Below are positions 39,430-49,829 of a stretch of DNA of 64,000 nucleotides, piece after piece; position 1 is the first letter of the stretch; each line of letters begins with the position of its first letter. The notes beneath the pieces were generated by a model, which saw only the letters and a list, made by a program, of their open reading frames with translations, had not been told where the DNA came from and did not search any database. This stretch comes from Franzmannia pantelleriensis (GTDB lineage Bacteria > Pseudomonadota > Gammaproteobacteria > Pseudomonadales > Halomonadaceae): contig NZ_FNGH01000011.1 of assembly GCF_900102875.1 (NCBI RefSeq), forward strand, positions 35,964 through 99,963, written 5' to 3'. The position numbers and the translations under genes are program-made.

Positions 39430-40209
39430 ATGACATTTTCCCCTTCCTTTCTGCGCGTCGTAGGTATTGCCTCAGGGGCGCTATGGCTAGCCGGCTGTGC
39501 CGCCCCTCAGGTCAGTGATGATGCGCCACCAGCGGTGGTCGACAGCACCGCGGCCGAGGCCGTGGCCGGCGACCGGCCAGCGTCCGAGGTGGCGGCCAGC
39601 GATCCGGCGCCGCTGCTGCCATCGCTGTTCTTTCCCGGCGACGCCGAGCAGTTCGTCGCCTGGCGCTGCCAGCCGGCTCAGGATCTGGTCTCGGCGTACG
39701 CCGACGATGAGCTGCGGCTATGGTCGCGCCAGGGCGCCTACCGTCTGGTACCGGCGGTGGTGGCCAGCGGGGCGCGCTACACGGTCGATGACTTGAGCTT
39801 CTGGAACCGTGGCGACGAGGCGGTGGTGGAGAGCGACAACGGACGCTTAGACTGCCAGCAGGACATGACGCGCACCGCCATGACCCGCGCCGACCGCCCC
39901 GGGGTGATGTTCCACGGCCGCGGTAATGAACCGGGCTGGATCGTCAGCCTCGATCACGATACCCCACGCCTGTCGCTGCTGCTCGACTACGGCGAGCGCG
40001 AGCTGAGGCTGCCCTACCGGGTCACCGTGATGGACAATGCCAACGGCCGGGTACGGCTGGTCAGCGGTGACGCCGAGCAGCCCTTCCTGCTGGAACTGGA
40101 AGCCAGGGCTTGCTTCGATGACATGAAGGGCGACCCCTTCCCGGTGCGCGTGACGCTGACCCTCGACGGGCAGACGTATAGGGGCTGTGGGCAAGGCATC
40201 GCACCCTAA
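39430..40209 (+). CDS. Lipoprotein with MliC-like and COG3650-like domains
   Basis: 259 residues from ATG 39430, with AAGGAG 7 bases upstream. Lipobox LWLAGC at about 20-25 and a low-complexity Ala/Pro/Asp linker to about 62. Residues 70-135 ([20 protein letters not shown] ... [18 protein letters not shown]) resemble the MliC/PliC lysozyme-inhibitor fold, including the paired Cys. Residues 150-255 resemble COG3650 ([54 protein letters not shown]). Probably an outer-membrane lipoprotein protecting against lysozyme; the second domain is of unknown function. Confidence 0.75.
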   Translation: MTFSPSFLRVVGIASGALWLAGCAAPQVSDDAPPAVVDSTAAEAVAGDRPASEVAASDPAPLLPSLFFPGDAEQFVAWRCQPAQDLVSAYADDELRLWSRQGAYRLVPAVVASGARYTVDDLSFWNRGDEAVVESDNGRLDCQQDMTRTAMTRADRPGVMFHGRGNEPGWIVSLDHDTPRLSLLLDYGERELRLPYRVTVMDNANGRVRLVSGDAEQPFLLELEARACFDDMKGDPFPVRVTLTLDGQTYRGCGQGIAP

Positions 40210-40371
40210 GAAGCCACTGATTTATTGCTGTGCTCGATATCTTGATCGCCGGCGGTGCCGGTGCGCCGGCCCGGTCGAATCCTCATTGAGCAACCTGTCA
40301 ACTCCAGTTGCTGTGCGCCGGCGGCGACCAACCTATCTTCGCTCGCGACATAAATCAGCCGGCTCCTTCTA

Positions 40372-41436
40372 TCAGCAGGCGACGTCCTCATGCCAGCGCT
40401 CGTCGACCAGCTCGCCGAGGCACAGCGGGGCGTTGGAGTCGAAGATGCGCTGGCCGAGCAGTGCCAGCGCCTCGCCGTTGGCGCGGGGCGGCGTGTCACG
40501 CTGCTCGCTGGCCAGCGGATGCCACTGGCCGGCGTCGAGGTCGGCCTCGAGCAAGGTGAAGGTGAAGGGGTGGAAGCCGGGGAAGCCCAGGCGCAGGTCG
40601 GTGGCGGTAAGGGTGAGTACGTCATCGATCAGCTCGACGTCATAGCGTAGATAGGGGCCGGCGAACCAGTCGAGGCGCGCGCCGTTGGCGCTGGCCAAGG
40701 CCGCCGGCTCCCACTGCGCACCGCGCGAGAAGCGTTCGAACTCGACCGTCGCCGCGCCGTCGAAGACGCTGACCAGCGCTTCGTGCTGGTCGTCGCCGTC
40801 GACCACCGTGACTCGCCACAGCAGGGTGTTGAACGGCGTCGGCTGTACCAGCCGCGGCGCCTCCACCAGCCCGCGTTCTGCCAGCGCGGGCCCCAGGCGG
40901 TACTCCACCAGGCTCTTGGCGCCGAAGGCGAACACCAGATACAGGCTCGACAGCGCCAGCCCCCAGGCCGGGCCGCGGCGGCCGTTGCCGCTGACCAGTG
41001 CGACGATGATGCCGACCAGCAGCGGCAGGGTGTAGAGCGGATCGATGATGAACACGATCGGCCAGGCGCTGGGGCGCACGTCCAGCGGCCACCACAGCTG
41101 GGTGCCGTAGGTGGTCAGCGCATCGAGCAGCGGGTGGGTGGTCAGGCACAAGACAAAGAACAGCCACCAGTGGCGCAGTGGAATGTCCCGCGCCGGGGCG
41201 AAGCGTGCGGCGAGCAGCGCCATCAGCGTGCCCAAGCCGCTGAGCACGAACAGCGAGTGGCTGAAGCCGCGGTGCTCGGTGTAGTTGGCCACGGCGTCGC
41301 CGTAGTCGAGCACTACGTCGAGGTCCGGCAGGGTCCCCAGCGCCGCGCCGATCAGGATAGCCTTGCGTCCAAGCCGGCGACCGAGCACGGCGCCACCTAC
41401 GGCGGCACCCAGCGCCGCCTGTGTGATCGAATCCAT
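40372..41436 (-). CDS. YdjM/YbcI-type metal-dependent hydrolase-like membrane protein
   Basis: 354 residues. Four or five N-terminal membrane helices with the DUF457 signatures MDSITQAALGAAVGGAVLG, LPDLDVVLDYGD, YTEHRGFSHSLF and LTTHPLLDALTTYGT; the Asp/His residues in these suggest a metal site. After about residue 190 a C-terminal soluble domain of about 160 residues follows, longer than in E. coli YdjM. The family is SOS-regulated in E. coli; I did not find a LexA box here. Substrate unknown. Confidence 0.85.
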   Translation of the reverse strand: MDSITQAALGAAVGGAVLGRRLGRKAILIGAALGTLPDLDVVLDYGDAVANYTEHRGFSHSLFVLSGLGTLMALLAARFAPARDIPLRHWWLFFVLCLTTHPLLDALTTYGTQLWWPLDVRPSAWPIVFIIDPLYTLPLLVGIIVALVSGNGRRGPAWGLALSSLYLVFAFGAKSLVEYRLGPALAERGLVEAPRLVQPTPFNTLLWRVTVVDGDDQHEALVSVFDGAATVEFERFSRGAQWEPAALASANGARLDWFAGPYLRYDVELIDDVLTLTATDLRLGFPGFHPFTFTLLEADLDAGQWHPLASEQRDTPPRANGEALALLGQRIFDSNAPLCLGELVDERWHEDVAC

Positions 41437-41485
41437 ACGCTGATATTTCTCCCTGCATGCCGACGTCGGCGAACGTGACCCGCTG

Positions 41486-42049
41486 TTATGAGTGGCAATC
41501 TGCGATGGGGTTCCCGGCCGTCAGCCAAGGCGGCTGTGCCGCCAGGATACGCGCTTGCACCGGGCAGTCGTCGCGGTGGGCACCGGGCAGGTAGCCGGTG
41601 CTCATCAGGAACTCATTGACGATCTCCGGGCCGGTGAAGCGGAAGGTGCGCTTGAATAGCTTGACCCAATCGGCGTGTGGCAGCGGATGGTGGTGGTCGA
41701 GCCAGGCCTTGAAGCTGCCGTGGTCGGCCTGCAGGCGCTGTACGACCTGGGCGTTATGAATGGTGGCATCGACCTTCAGGCGGTTGCGGATGATTCCGGC
41801 ATCACTCAGCAGGCGGTCGCGCTGGGTCTCGTCGTAGGCGGCCACGCGGTGAATGTCGAACCCCTCAAAGGCGCTCTGGAAGGCCGCGCGCTTCTTGAGC
41901 ACGGTGAGCCACGACAGCCCGGCCTGGTTGATCTCCAGGATCAAACGTTCGAACAGGCTGTCGTCATCGTCGACCGGAAAGCCATATTCGTGGTCATGGT
42001 AGGGGCCGTGGAATTCGTGGCCGGGCGCTTGGTCACAGTAGGCGGACAT
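41486..42049 (-). CDS. tag: DNA-3-methyladenine glycosylase I
   Basis: 187 residues. It excises 3-methyladenine from alkylated DNA. The zinc-binding set is recognisable: C5, His in YHDHEYG near the N-terminus and H/C in GAHRDDCP near the C-terminus. Core motif FERLILEINQAGLSWLTVLKKR with the conserved Glu, then DAGIIRNRLKVDATIHNA. Single gene, start ATG 42049, 53 bp from the divergent DUF411 gene. Confidence 0.96.
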   Translation of the reverse strand: MSAYCDQAPGHEFHGPYHDHEYGFPVDDDDSLFERLILEINQAGLSWLTVLKKRAAFQSAFEGFDIHRVAAYDETQRDRLLSDAGIIRNRLKVDATIHNAQVVQRLQADHGSFKAWLDHHHPLPHADWVKLFKRTFRFTGPEIVNEFLMSTGYLPGAHRDDCPVQARILAAQPPWLTAGNPIADCHS

Positions 42050-42102
42050 GCTGGTGTATCCTGAGTGTCTGTGGTCGTTATCGTTAGCATCGAGGAGTCG
42101 CC

Positions 42103-42576
42103 ATGTCGAGCCTGATTGCCCCTGCGTTGCCCTCCGCCGCCCGCCGCATCCTCGGCATCGGCCTGCTGAGTGTCTTCTCCACCGCGGCCTGGGCAGGCCC
42201 GCTGGTCGAAATGTGGAAAGATCCCAACTGCGGCTGCTGCACCGCCTGGGCGGAGCACCTCAAAGAGGCCGGTTTCGAGGTCGAGATGCATGACACCCGT
42301 GAGATGCGCGAGGTCAAGATCGAGCACGGCGTTCCCCGCGATCTGGCCTCCTGCCATACGGCGCTGGTCGATGGCTATGTCATCGAAGGCCACGTACCGG
42401 CGGCGGACATCCAGCGCCTGCTCGACGAATCGCCCGAGGTCGCCGGCCTGGCGGTACCCGGCATGCCCCACGGCTCGCCAGGCATGGAGACCGGCCGCGT
42501 CGACGACTATGCGGTAATGGCCTTCGGTGGCCAGCACGAGGCCCCGCAGGTCTTCCAGGAATATATTCACGACTGA
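42103..42576 (+). CDS. DUF411 metal-related exported protein
   Basis: 157 residues. Signal peptide about 1-31 ([16 protein letters not shown]), then the DUF411 core: [19 protein letters not shown] with a CGCC motif, [34 protein letters not shown] and [15 protein letters not shown]. Family members associate with copper resistance and bind metal in the periplasm; direct evidence here is the Cys cluster. Spacing of 25 bp to gloA suggests a shared transcript. Confidence 0.88.
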   Translation: MSSLIAPALPSAARRILGIGLLSVFSTAAWAGPLVEMWKDPNCGCCTAWAEHLKEAGFEVEMHDTREMREVKIEHGVPRDLASCHTALVDGYVIEGHVPAADIQRLLDESPEVAGLAVPGMPHGSPGMETGRVDDYAVMAFGGQHEAPQVFQEYIHD

Positions 42577-42601
42577 TCCCATCCTGCCAAGGAGGCAATC
42601 C

Positions 42602-43042
42602 ATGCAATACCTGCACACCATGGTCCGCGTCAGCGACCTCGACGCCTCGCTGCGCTTTTACTGTGATCTGCTCGGTCTCAAGGAGGTGCGGCGCAAGGAG
42701 AATGACAAGGGCCGCTTCACCTTGGTGTTCCTCGCCGCCCCCGAGGACGAGGCACGCAGCGCCGAGCTCAAGGCGCCGGAACTGGAGCTGACCTACAACT
42801 GGGACCCGGAGGCGTATTCGGGAGGCCGCAACTTCGGCCATCTGGCCTACCGCGTCGACGATATCTATGCCCTGTGTCAGCACCTGCAGGACAACGGCGT
42901 GACCATCAACCGCCCGCCGCGTGATGGCCATATGGCGTTCGTCAGGTCGCCGGACGGCATCTCGGTGGAGCTGCTGCAGAAGGGCGATGCCCTTGAGCCT
43001 CGCGAGCCCTGGGCGTCGATGGAGAACACCGGCAGCTGGTAA
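42602..43042 (+). CDS. gloA: Lactoylglutathione lyase (glyoxalase I)
   Basis: 146 residues from ATG 42602, with AAGGAGG 6 bases upstream. It converts the methylglyoxal-glutathione hemithioacetal to lactoylglutathione. The opening [20 protein letters not shown] and ELTYNW are GloA hallmarks. Metal ligands H5, E62, H80 and E123 are all in the expected order. It is slightly longer than E. coli GloA (135 residues) at the C-terminus. Confidence 0.9.
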   Translation: MQYLHTMVRVSDLDASLRFYCDLLGLKEVRRKENDKGRFTLVFLAAPEDEARSAELKAPELELTYNWDPEAYSGGRNFGHLAYRVDDIYALCQHLQDNGVTINRPPRDGHMAFVRSPDGISVELLQKGDALEPREPWASMENTGSW

Positions 43043-43060
43043 TAGCGCGGGGCTGCAGTC

Positions 43061-43465
43061 TCAATCCGGTCGGTAGGCGGTGCGCCCGCTGCCCAGGAAC
43101 ATGATGGCGGCGGCGCCGAACAGGAACAGGCCCTGCAGCTCCAGTGCCCAGGCGCCGTTGGCCTGGAAGTCGAGCAGCTCGTGGCGGTGCACCAGGAAGA
43201 TCGCCACCAGCATGTTGCACGTCATCAGTAGGCCGGCGAGGCGCGTCTGCAGGCCGATGATCGCCATCAGCGGGGCGACGATCTCGCCGATCAGTACACC
43301 GTAGGCGAGAAAGCTCGGCAGCCCCTGGGCGCTGAGGGCGTTGCCGATCCATGTCAGGCTGCCGGGGTTGGTGAGCTTGGCGATGCCGTGCAGCAGCATC
43401 AGGCCGCCTACCGAGAGGCGCAGGAGCAGTTTTCCCAGATCATCATTATGCAGTGCGTGAAGCAT
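43061..43465 (-). CDS. DoxX family membrane protein
   Basis: 134 residues from ATG 43465, with GGAGAG upstream. Four membrane helices with the family motif LLRLSVGGLMLLHGIAKL near the start and the GVLIGEIVAPLMAIIGL region. It resembles DoxX/DoxD-type quinone-linked or redox-stress membrane proteins such as YphA; exact function unknown. It is convergent with gloA, 18 bp apart. Confidence 0.87.
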   Translation of the reverse strand: MLHALHNDDLGKLLLRLSVGGLMLLHGIAKLTNPGSLTWIGNALSAQGLPSFLAYGVLIGEIVAPLMAIIGLQTRLAGLLMTCNMLVAIFLVHRHELLDFQANGAWALELQGLFLFGAAAIMFLGSGRTAYRPD

Positions 43466-43574
43466 GGTCTCTCCGTGAGCAGTGTCGTCCAGCCGCCAAT
43501 GATACAGGCTGGACTGGCCAAGCGGGTGGGCTTGCGGCACTCTTGTCGCCGGAGTCAATCACCGAGGAACGACG

Positions 43575-44030
43575 ATGCGCAAGAGATGGATTCCCGCGCT
43601 ACTGGCGATGGTGGTCATGGCAGGCTGTGCCCGATCGCCGGCGCCGGACCCCGAACGGGCCCCTGAGCCGGATACCCGCGCCGAGCAGTCGCCGATGGTC
43701 GGAGAGCGCTGGCAGCTGATCCTGCTCGGCACCGCCGAGCGCTGGTCAGGCGAGCAGCGACCCTATATCGAAGTCGAACCCGGCAGCGGTGAGCTACACC
43801 TGAGCGGCCACAACGGCTGCAACCAGCTCAGCGGGCGGGTGCGGTTCGACGATGGCAACCGCATTCAGATCCGCGATCTGGCCTCGACGCGTATGGCATG
43901 CCCCGACATGGCCGACGCCCAACGTGTCGATGCGCTGCTGGAAAACGCCTATCGCTACCTGATCGATCACGACCGCCTGGTGTTCTTCGGTAGCGACAGC
44001 CGCGTGCTGGGGGGCTTTCAGCGCCGCTGA
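43575..44030 (+). CDS. META-domain lipoprotein (HslJ-like)
   Basis: 151 residues. Lipobox VVMAGC at about 13-18, then a short Pro/Glu-rich linker and a META domain from about residue 42 (GERWQLILLG, LHLSGHNGCNQLSGRV, STRMACPDMADAQRVDALLENA, YLIDHDRLVFFGSD). This is the domain found in HslJ, linked to heat and novobiocin response. Envelope lipoprotein; role not specified by sequence. Confidence 0.88.
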   Translation: MRKRWIPALLAMVVMAGCARSPAPDPERAPEPDTRAEQSPMVGERWQLILLGTAERWSGEQRPYIEVEPGSGELHLSGHNGCNQLSGRVRFDDGNRIQIRDLASTRMACPDMADAQRVDALLENAYRYLIDHDRLVFFGSDSRVLGGFQRR

Positions 44031-44060
44031 TCGGGGATGCCCTGTCGTGGCGCGAACTGA

Positions 44061-44090
44061 ACAACGCCGGCCCCTTGAGGCCGGCGTTGT
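44061..44090. terminator. Bidirectional hairpin terminator
   Basis: Perfect 12-bp stem ACAACGCCGGCC/GGCCGGCGTTGT with a CCTTGA loop, between the convergent META lipoprotein and PAP2 genes. Little or no T tract. Confidence 0.75.
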
Positions 44091-44110
44091 CGTGCAGTGG
44101 GGGATAGGTG

Positions 44111-44848
44111 CTAGCGGGCGGGCAGTAGCCGGGTCTTCACCGCGACCATGCCACGGGTGATGCCGCGCGCCATGGCCGGCGCCACGGGGGTGCACAGTAC
44201 CCAGGGCAGGGTGATCAGGCAGATCGCCAGGGCGCCGTTGAAGACGTCGCTGAACCAGTGGGCGCCGCCCAGTACCCGAGGCATGCTCAGCAGGATGGCG
44301 GCCAGCGCGCTGACCAGCCCAACCGTGCGCCCGGAAAAGCGCCACAGGAAGGCGGTGAACAGCATCAGCATCAGGCCGTGATCGCCGGGGAAGCTGGTCG
44401 CCGAGACGTCCTTGGTGTCGAAACCAACCATCTGGGTGATCAAGTTGACGTCGTCGTAGACCAGGGTCGGGCTATGGCGGTCCCAGGGGATGGCGTAGCG
44501 CACCGCCTGGCTGAGGATGCCTGCGGTGAGCAGCATGGTGATGCCGATGCCGCCCCAGCGCAGCAGGCGATGCTCGAGCACGGGGTCACGGCGAATGGCC
44601 CATAGGTAAATCGCCAACAGGACCAGGAAGCTAACCAGGTCGAAAAAGCGGTTGTTGATCGCGGCAACGAAGACCACCCAGGCAGTGTTGTCCTCGTGCA
44701 GCCAGGCGTTGGTGACGAAGAATACCGCGTCGTCGAGTTCCTCCCAGATCAGCAGGTTGGGCGACCACCAGCTGAGGACCAGGGCGGCGCCGAGCAGGTT
44801 GTAGAAGAGGATGCGCAGGGGGTGGAAGGTCGATGGCGGCTGGGTCAT
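44111..44848 (-). CDS. PAP2 family phosphatase, LpxT-like
   Basis: About 245 residues from ATG 44848. ATG 44881 and a GTG at 44893 are in frame and none has a good ribosome site. About six membrane helices and the PAP2 motifs KDVSATSFPGDHG and GGAHWFSDV supply the catalytic His and Asp; the first motif is present as an Arg/Asp-rich stretch (IPWDRHSP). It resembles lipid A/undecaprenyl phosphotransferases (LpxT) but the acceptor is not known. Single gene. Confidence 0.82.
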   Translation of the reverse strand: MTQPPSTFHPLRILFYNLLGAALVLSWWSPNLLIWEELDDAVFFVTNAWLHEDNTAWVVFVAAINNRFFDLVSFLVLLAIYLWAIRRDPVLEHRLLRWGGIGITMLLTAGILSQAVRYAIPWDRHSPTLVYDDVNLITQMVGFDTKDVSATSFPGDHGLMLMLFTAFLWRFSGRTVGLVSALAAILLSMPRVLGGAHWFSDVFNGALAICLITLPWVLCTPVAPAMARGITRGMVAVKTRLLPAR

Positions 44849-44905
44849 GAAAACGTCACGCTGGTGAAAGATTTCCGCCATTCTAGCAGCCACGGCCGTG
44901 AATGC

Positions 44906-44934
44906 GATGAGGCCCCGCGTCGCGGGGCCTCATC
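44906..44934 (-). terminator. Terminator hairpin at the end of the ketone-body operon
   Basis: GATGAGGCCCCGCG and CGCGGGGCCTCATC form a 14-bp GC-rich inverted repeat around one base, 21 bp after the acetoacetyl-CoA synthetase stop on the minus strand. It may work toward both sides. Confidence 0.75.
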
Positions 44935-44954
44935 TCTACCGGGTCATTCAGCTA

Positions 44955-46934
<1,980 letters not shown>

Positions 46935-46954
46935 GTGCGGGGTGTCTCCTGCTG

Positions 46955-47737
46955 TCATTGCATGTACCAGCCGTGGCTGACCACCACCGACTGTCCGGTC
47001 AGTGCCGCCGACGGGAAGGCCGCCAGATTGACCGCGACCTCACTGATATCTTCAAGCGTAGTGAATTCTCCATCCACGGTGTCCTTGAGCATCACGTCGC
47101 GGATCACCTCCTCCTCGCTGATGCCCAGCTCGCGGGCCTGCTCGGGGATCTGCTTCTCCACCAGCGGGGTGCGCACGAAGCCGGGGCAGATCAGATTGGC
47201 GCTGACGCCGTGGGCAGCGCCCTCCTTGGCCACCGCCCGGCACAGACCGAGCATGCCGTGCTTGGCCGCCACATAGGGCGCCTTGAGCGGCGAGGCCAGT
47301 TTGCTGTGAACCGAGCCGATATACAGGATGCTGCCACCGCCCTGCTGCTGGTACATCTGGCGCAGGCTGGCGCGGGTGGTCAGGAAGGCGCCGTCGAGGT
47401 GGACACTGGTGACCTTGCGCCAGTTGGCGAGGCTCAGCTTGTCCAGCGCTTCGATATGCTGGATGCCGGCGTTGGCCACCGCCACGTCGATGCGTCCCCA
47501 GGCCTCCACCACCTTGGCGAAGCCAGCGTCCACCGCGGCCTCGTCGGTGACGTCGATGGCCACGGCCATCGCCTCGCCGCCAGTGTCGCGGATGCCCGAT
47601 GCGGCGCGCTCGGCGGCGTCGAGGTCGAGGTCGCTGATGGCGACCTTGGCGCCCTCGCGGGCGAAGCCCTGGGCGATGGCCAGGCCGATGCCACCGGCGG
47701 CGCCGGTGATCAGGGCAATCTTGTCAGTCATGCGCAT
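46955..47737 (-). CDS. 3-hydroxybutyrate dehydrogenase-like SDR
   Basis: 260 residues from ATG 47737 with GGAG 8 bases upstream. Classical SDR: ITGAAGGIGLAIA glycine-rich NAD site, AVANAGIQH, IGSVHSKLASPLKAPYVAAKHG with catalytic Ser/Tyr/Lys, and ICPGFVRTPLVEKQIPEQA, which is the BdhA/HbdH C-terminal pattern. It oxidises (R)-3-hydroxybutyrate to acetoacetate with NAD. The neighbouring acetoacetate-CoA ligase and TRAP transporter support this role. A 27-bp gap separates it from dctM. Confidence 0.9.
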   Translation of the reverse strand: MRMTDKIALITGAAGGIGLAIAQGFAREGAKVAISDLDLDAAERAASGIRDTGGEAMAVAIDVTDEAAVDAGFAKVVEAWGRIDVAVANAGIQHIEALDKLSLANWRKVTSVHLDGAFLTTRASLRQMYQQQGGGSILYIGSVHSKLASPLKAPYVAAKHGMLGLCRAVAKEGAAHGVSANLICPGFVRTPLVEKQIPEQARELGISEEEVIRDVMLKDTVDGEFTTLEDISEVAVNLAAFPSAALTGQSVVVSHGWYMQ

Positions 47738-47764
47738 GAGGATGTCTCCAGAGTATGAGGGCGG

Positions 47765-49135
47765 TCAGCGGCCACCGTAGACTTCACCGGGCAGCCAGGT
47801 AGCCAGGCCCGAGAACCAGAACACCAGCAGCAACCCGAGCAGTTGAATGGCGACGAAGGGGGCCACGCCGACGTAGATATCGCGGGTGGTAACGCCGGGC
47901 GGGCACACGCCCTTGATGTAGAACAGCGCGAAGCCCACCGGCGGCGTCAGAAACGAGGTCTGCAGGCAGATCGCAAACAGGATCGCAAACCATACCGGGT
48001 CGACCCCAAGGCTGAACACCACCGGCGCCACTAGCGGCAGGATGATCAGGGTGATCTCCACCCAATCGAGGAAGAACCCGAGCAGGAATACCACCGCCAG
48101 CACGGTGAGCACGATGCCGGTCTCGCCAAACGGTAGCCCGGTGAGCGCGAAGCGCACCACGTCGTCGCCGCCCAGCCCGCGCAGCACCGCGGCAAAGATC
48201 GTCGCACCGATGAAGATAGCGAAGATGAAGGCGGTGGTACGGCTGGTCTGGTAGAGCGCCTTGCGCACTGCGGTCAGCGTCAGACGGCGGTTGAGCAAGG
48301 CCAGCAGCATGGCCCCGAGTGCGCCGACGGCCGACGCCTCGGTGGTAGTCGCGAAGCCGGTGAAGATCGAGCCGAGCACGGCCAGGATCAGCCCCAGCGG
48401 CGGCAGTACCGCCCAGAACACCTGCACGAAGGCGCGGGCGTTCAGTGGCTCGCGATCCTTGGGCGCCGGGGCCAAGTCTTTCTTGATATAGGCGGCGATG
48501 ACGATATAGGCGATGTACATCAGGCCGAGCATGATGCCGGGAATCAGCGCGCCCATGAACAGCCGGCCCACAGAGGCATCCGAGGTGCCCAGACGGTCGG
48601 CCATCAGCACCAGCATGATGCTGGGCGGCACCAGAATCCCCAGGGTGCCCACCGAGCAGGCGGTACCCACCGCCAGCGACTTGTTGTACTGGGCGCGCAT
48701 CATCGGCCCCAGCGATAGCATGCCAAGCAGCACCACCGAGGCGCCGACGATGCCGGTGGAGGCGGCCAGCAGCACGCCGACGATCACCACGGTGACGGCG
48801 TAGCCGCCGCGCAGGCCGCCGAGCACCTTGACCAGCGAGTTCATCAGCCGTTCGGCGATCCCCGAGCGGTCGAGCATGATGCCCATGAAGATGAATAGCG
48901 GCAGCGCCACCATCAGCTCATTGGCGACGATGCCGTAGATGCGCCGGTCGAGCACGCCGATGGTGCCGCCCCAGCTGAACCACAGGTCGGCGTCGAAGAA
49001 CTCCACCAGCACATGGCCGAGCACGGCGAAGGCGAAGCCGATGCCGGCCAGCGCCCAGGCCACCGGGAAGCCCAGCAGCAGCAGGCTCATGAAGCTGGCG
49101 AACATCGCCAGTACGAGAATTTCTTCCAATCCCAT
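47765..49135 (-). CDS. TRAP transporter large permease subunit (DctM)
   Basis: 456 residues from ATG 49135, with GAGG 7 bases upstream; TTG 49141 is an unlikely alternative. About 12 to 13 hydrophobic helices with the family patterns VALPLFIFMGIMLDRSGI, LGILVPPSIMLVL and the late LQTSFLTPPVGFALFYIKGV. Second half of a TRAP transporter, coupling solute uptake to Na+. It follows DctQ by 15 bp. Likely substrate 3-hydroxybutyrate or acetoacetate from operon context. Confidence 0.94.
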   Translation of the reverse strand: MGLEEILVLAMFASFMSLLLLGFPVAWALAGIGFAFAVLGHVLVEFFDADLWFSWGGTIGVLDRRIYGIVANELMVALPLFIFMGIMLDRSGIAERLMNSLVKVLGGLRGGYAVTVVIVGVLLAASTGIVGASVVLLGMLSLGPMMRAQYNKSLAVGTACSVGTLGILVPPSIMLVLMADRLGTSDASVGRLFMGALIPGIMLGLMYIAYIVIAAYIKKDLAPAPKDREPLNARAFVQVFWAVLPPLGLILAVLGSIFTGFATTTEASAVGALGAMLLALLNRRLTLTAVRKALYQTSRTTAFIFAIFIGATIFAAVLRGLGGDDVVRFALTGLPFGETGIVLTVLAVVFLLGFFLDWVEITLIILPLVAPVVFSLGVDPVWFAILFAICLQTSFLTPPVGFALFYIKGVCPPGVTTRDIYVGVAPFVAIQLLGLLLVFWFSGLATWLPGEVYGGR

Positions 49136-49150
49136 GATCAACCTCGTGAT

Positions 49151-49753
49151 TCAGTCAGAAGGGCGCTGGTCGCGCTCGGCGGGGCTCAGGAAGCGCCGCG
49201 GATAGCCGAACAGCAGCGTGCTGCAGCGCAGCGCGCGGGATACGATGGCGATGGCCACCAGACTCAGGCCGATGGGAATCACGGTCTTGATGATGAATCG
49301 ATAGGGCAGGCCGCTGGGGGCCTGGGAGCGTTCACCGCGCTCAAAGGAGCGGTAGCCGTACTGATAGAGCTCGACCAGCACGATATAAAGAATGGGCAGC
49401 AGCAGGATCACGATGGCCAGCAGTTCGATCCACGCCTGGGTGCGCAGCGTCATTTTCTCGCGGATCACGTCGACCCGCACATGGTCGTCGGTGACCACGG
49501 CATAGGCCAGGGTCAGCACCATGGCGGCACCAAAGAAGTGCCAGGACAGCTCTTCCAGAGCGATCGAGCCGCGGTCGAGGATGAAGCGGTTGACCACATT
49601 GGTGATCACCACCGCCAGGGTCGCCAGCCATAGCCAGGAAGCGGCCTTACCCAACTGCAGTATGGTGCTATCGAGCAGGTGGCTGATGCGATTGGTGGGC
49701 AGGTCGAGGCAGGCGTGTTCGCCGTCGCCTGACCCCTGTTGACGAGCGCTCAT
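49151..49753 (-). CDS. TRAP transporter small permease subunit (DctQ)
   Basis: 200 residues from ATG 49753 (GGAG 7 bases upstream). Four membrane helices, starting at ASWLWLATLAVVITNVVNRF, with the family LEELSWHFFGAAMVLTLAYAV and DDHVRVDVI. Works with DctM. The N-terminal 45 residues are polar and the C-terminal 20 are basic. Confidence 0.92.
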   Translation of the reverse strand: MSARQQGSGDGEHACLDLPTNRISHLLDSTILQLGKAASWLWLATLAVVITNVVNRFILDRGSIALEELSWHFFGAAMVLTLAYAVVTDDHVRVDVIREKMTLRTQAWIELLAIVILLLPILYIVLVELYQYGYRSFERGERSQAPSGLPYRFIIKTVIPIGLSLVAIAIVSRALRCSTLLFGYPRRFLSPAERDQRPSD

Positions 49754-49787
49754 CGGGTCACTCCGTGGCGAAAGGGGCAAGCACGAA

Positions 49788-49811
49788 CCACCGGTCGCAA
49801 GCGACCGGTGG
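49788..49811 (-). other. Stem-loop in the dctP-dctQ gap
   Basis: CCACCGGTCGC-AA-GCGACCGGTGG, an 11-bp perfect stem between dctP and dctQ on the transcript. Likely reduces read-through or stabilises the dctP message so that receptor exceeds permease. No T tract. Confidence 0.6.
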
Positions 49812-49829
49812 CGGTATCACAGGCGTGGA

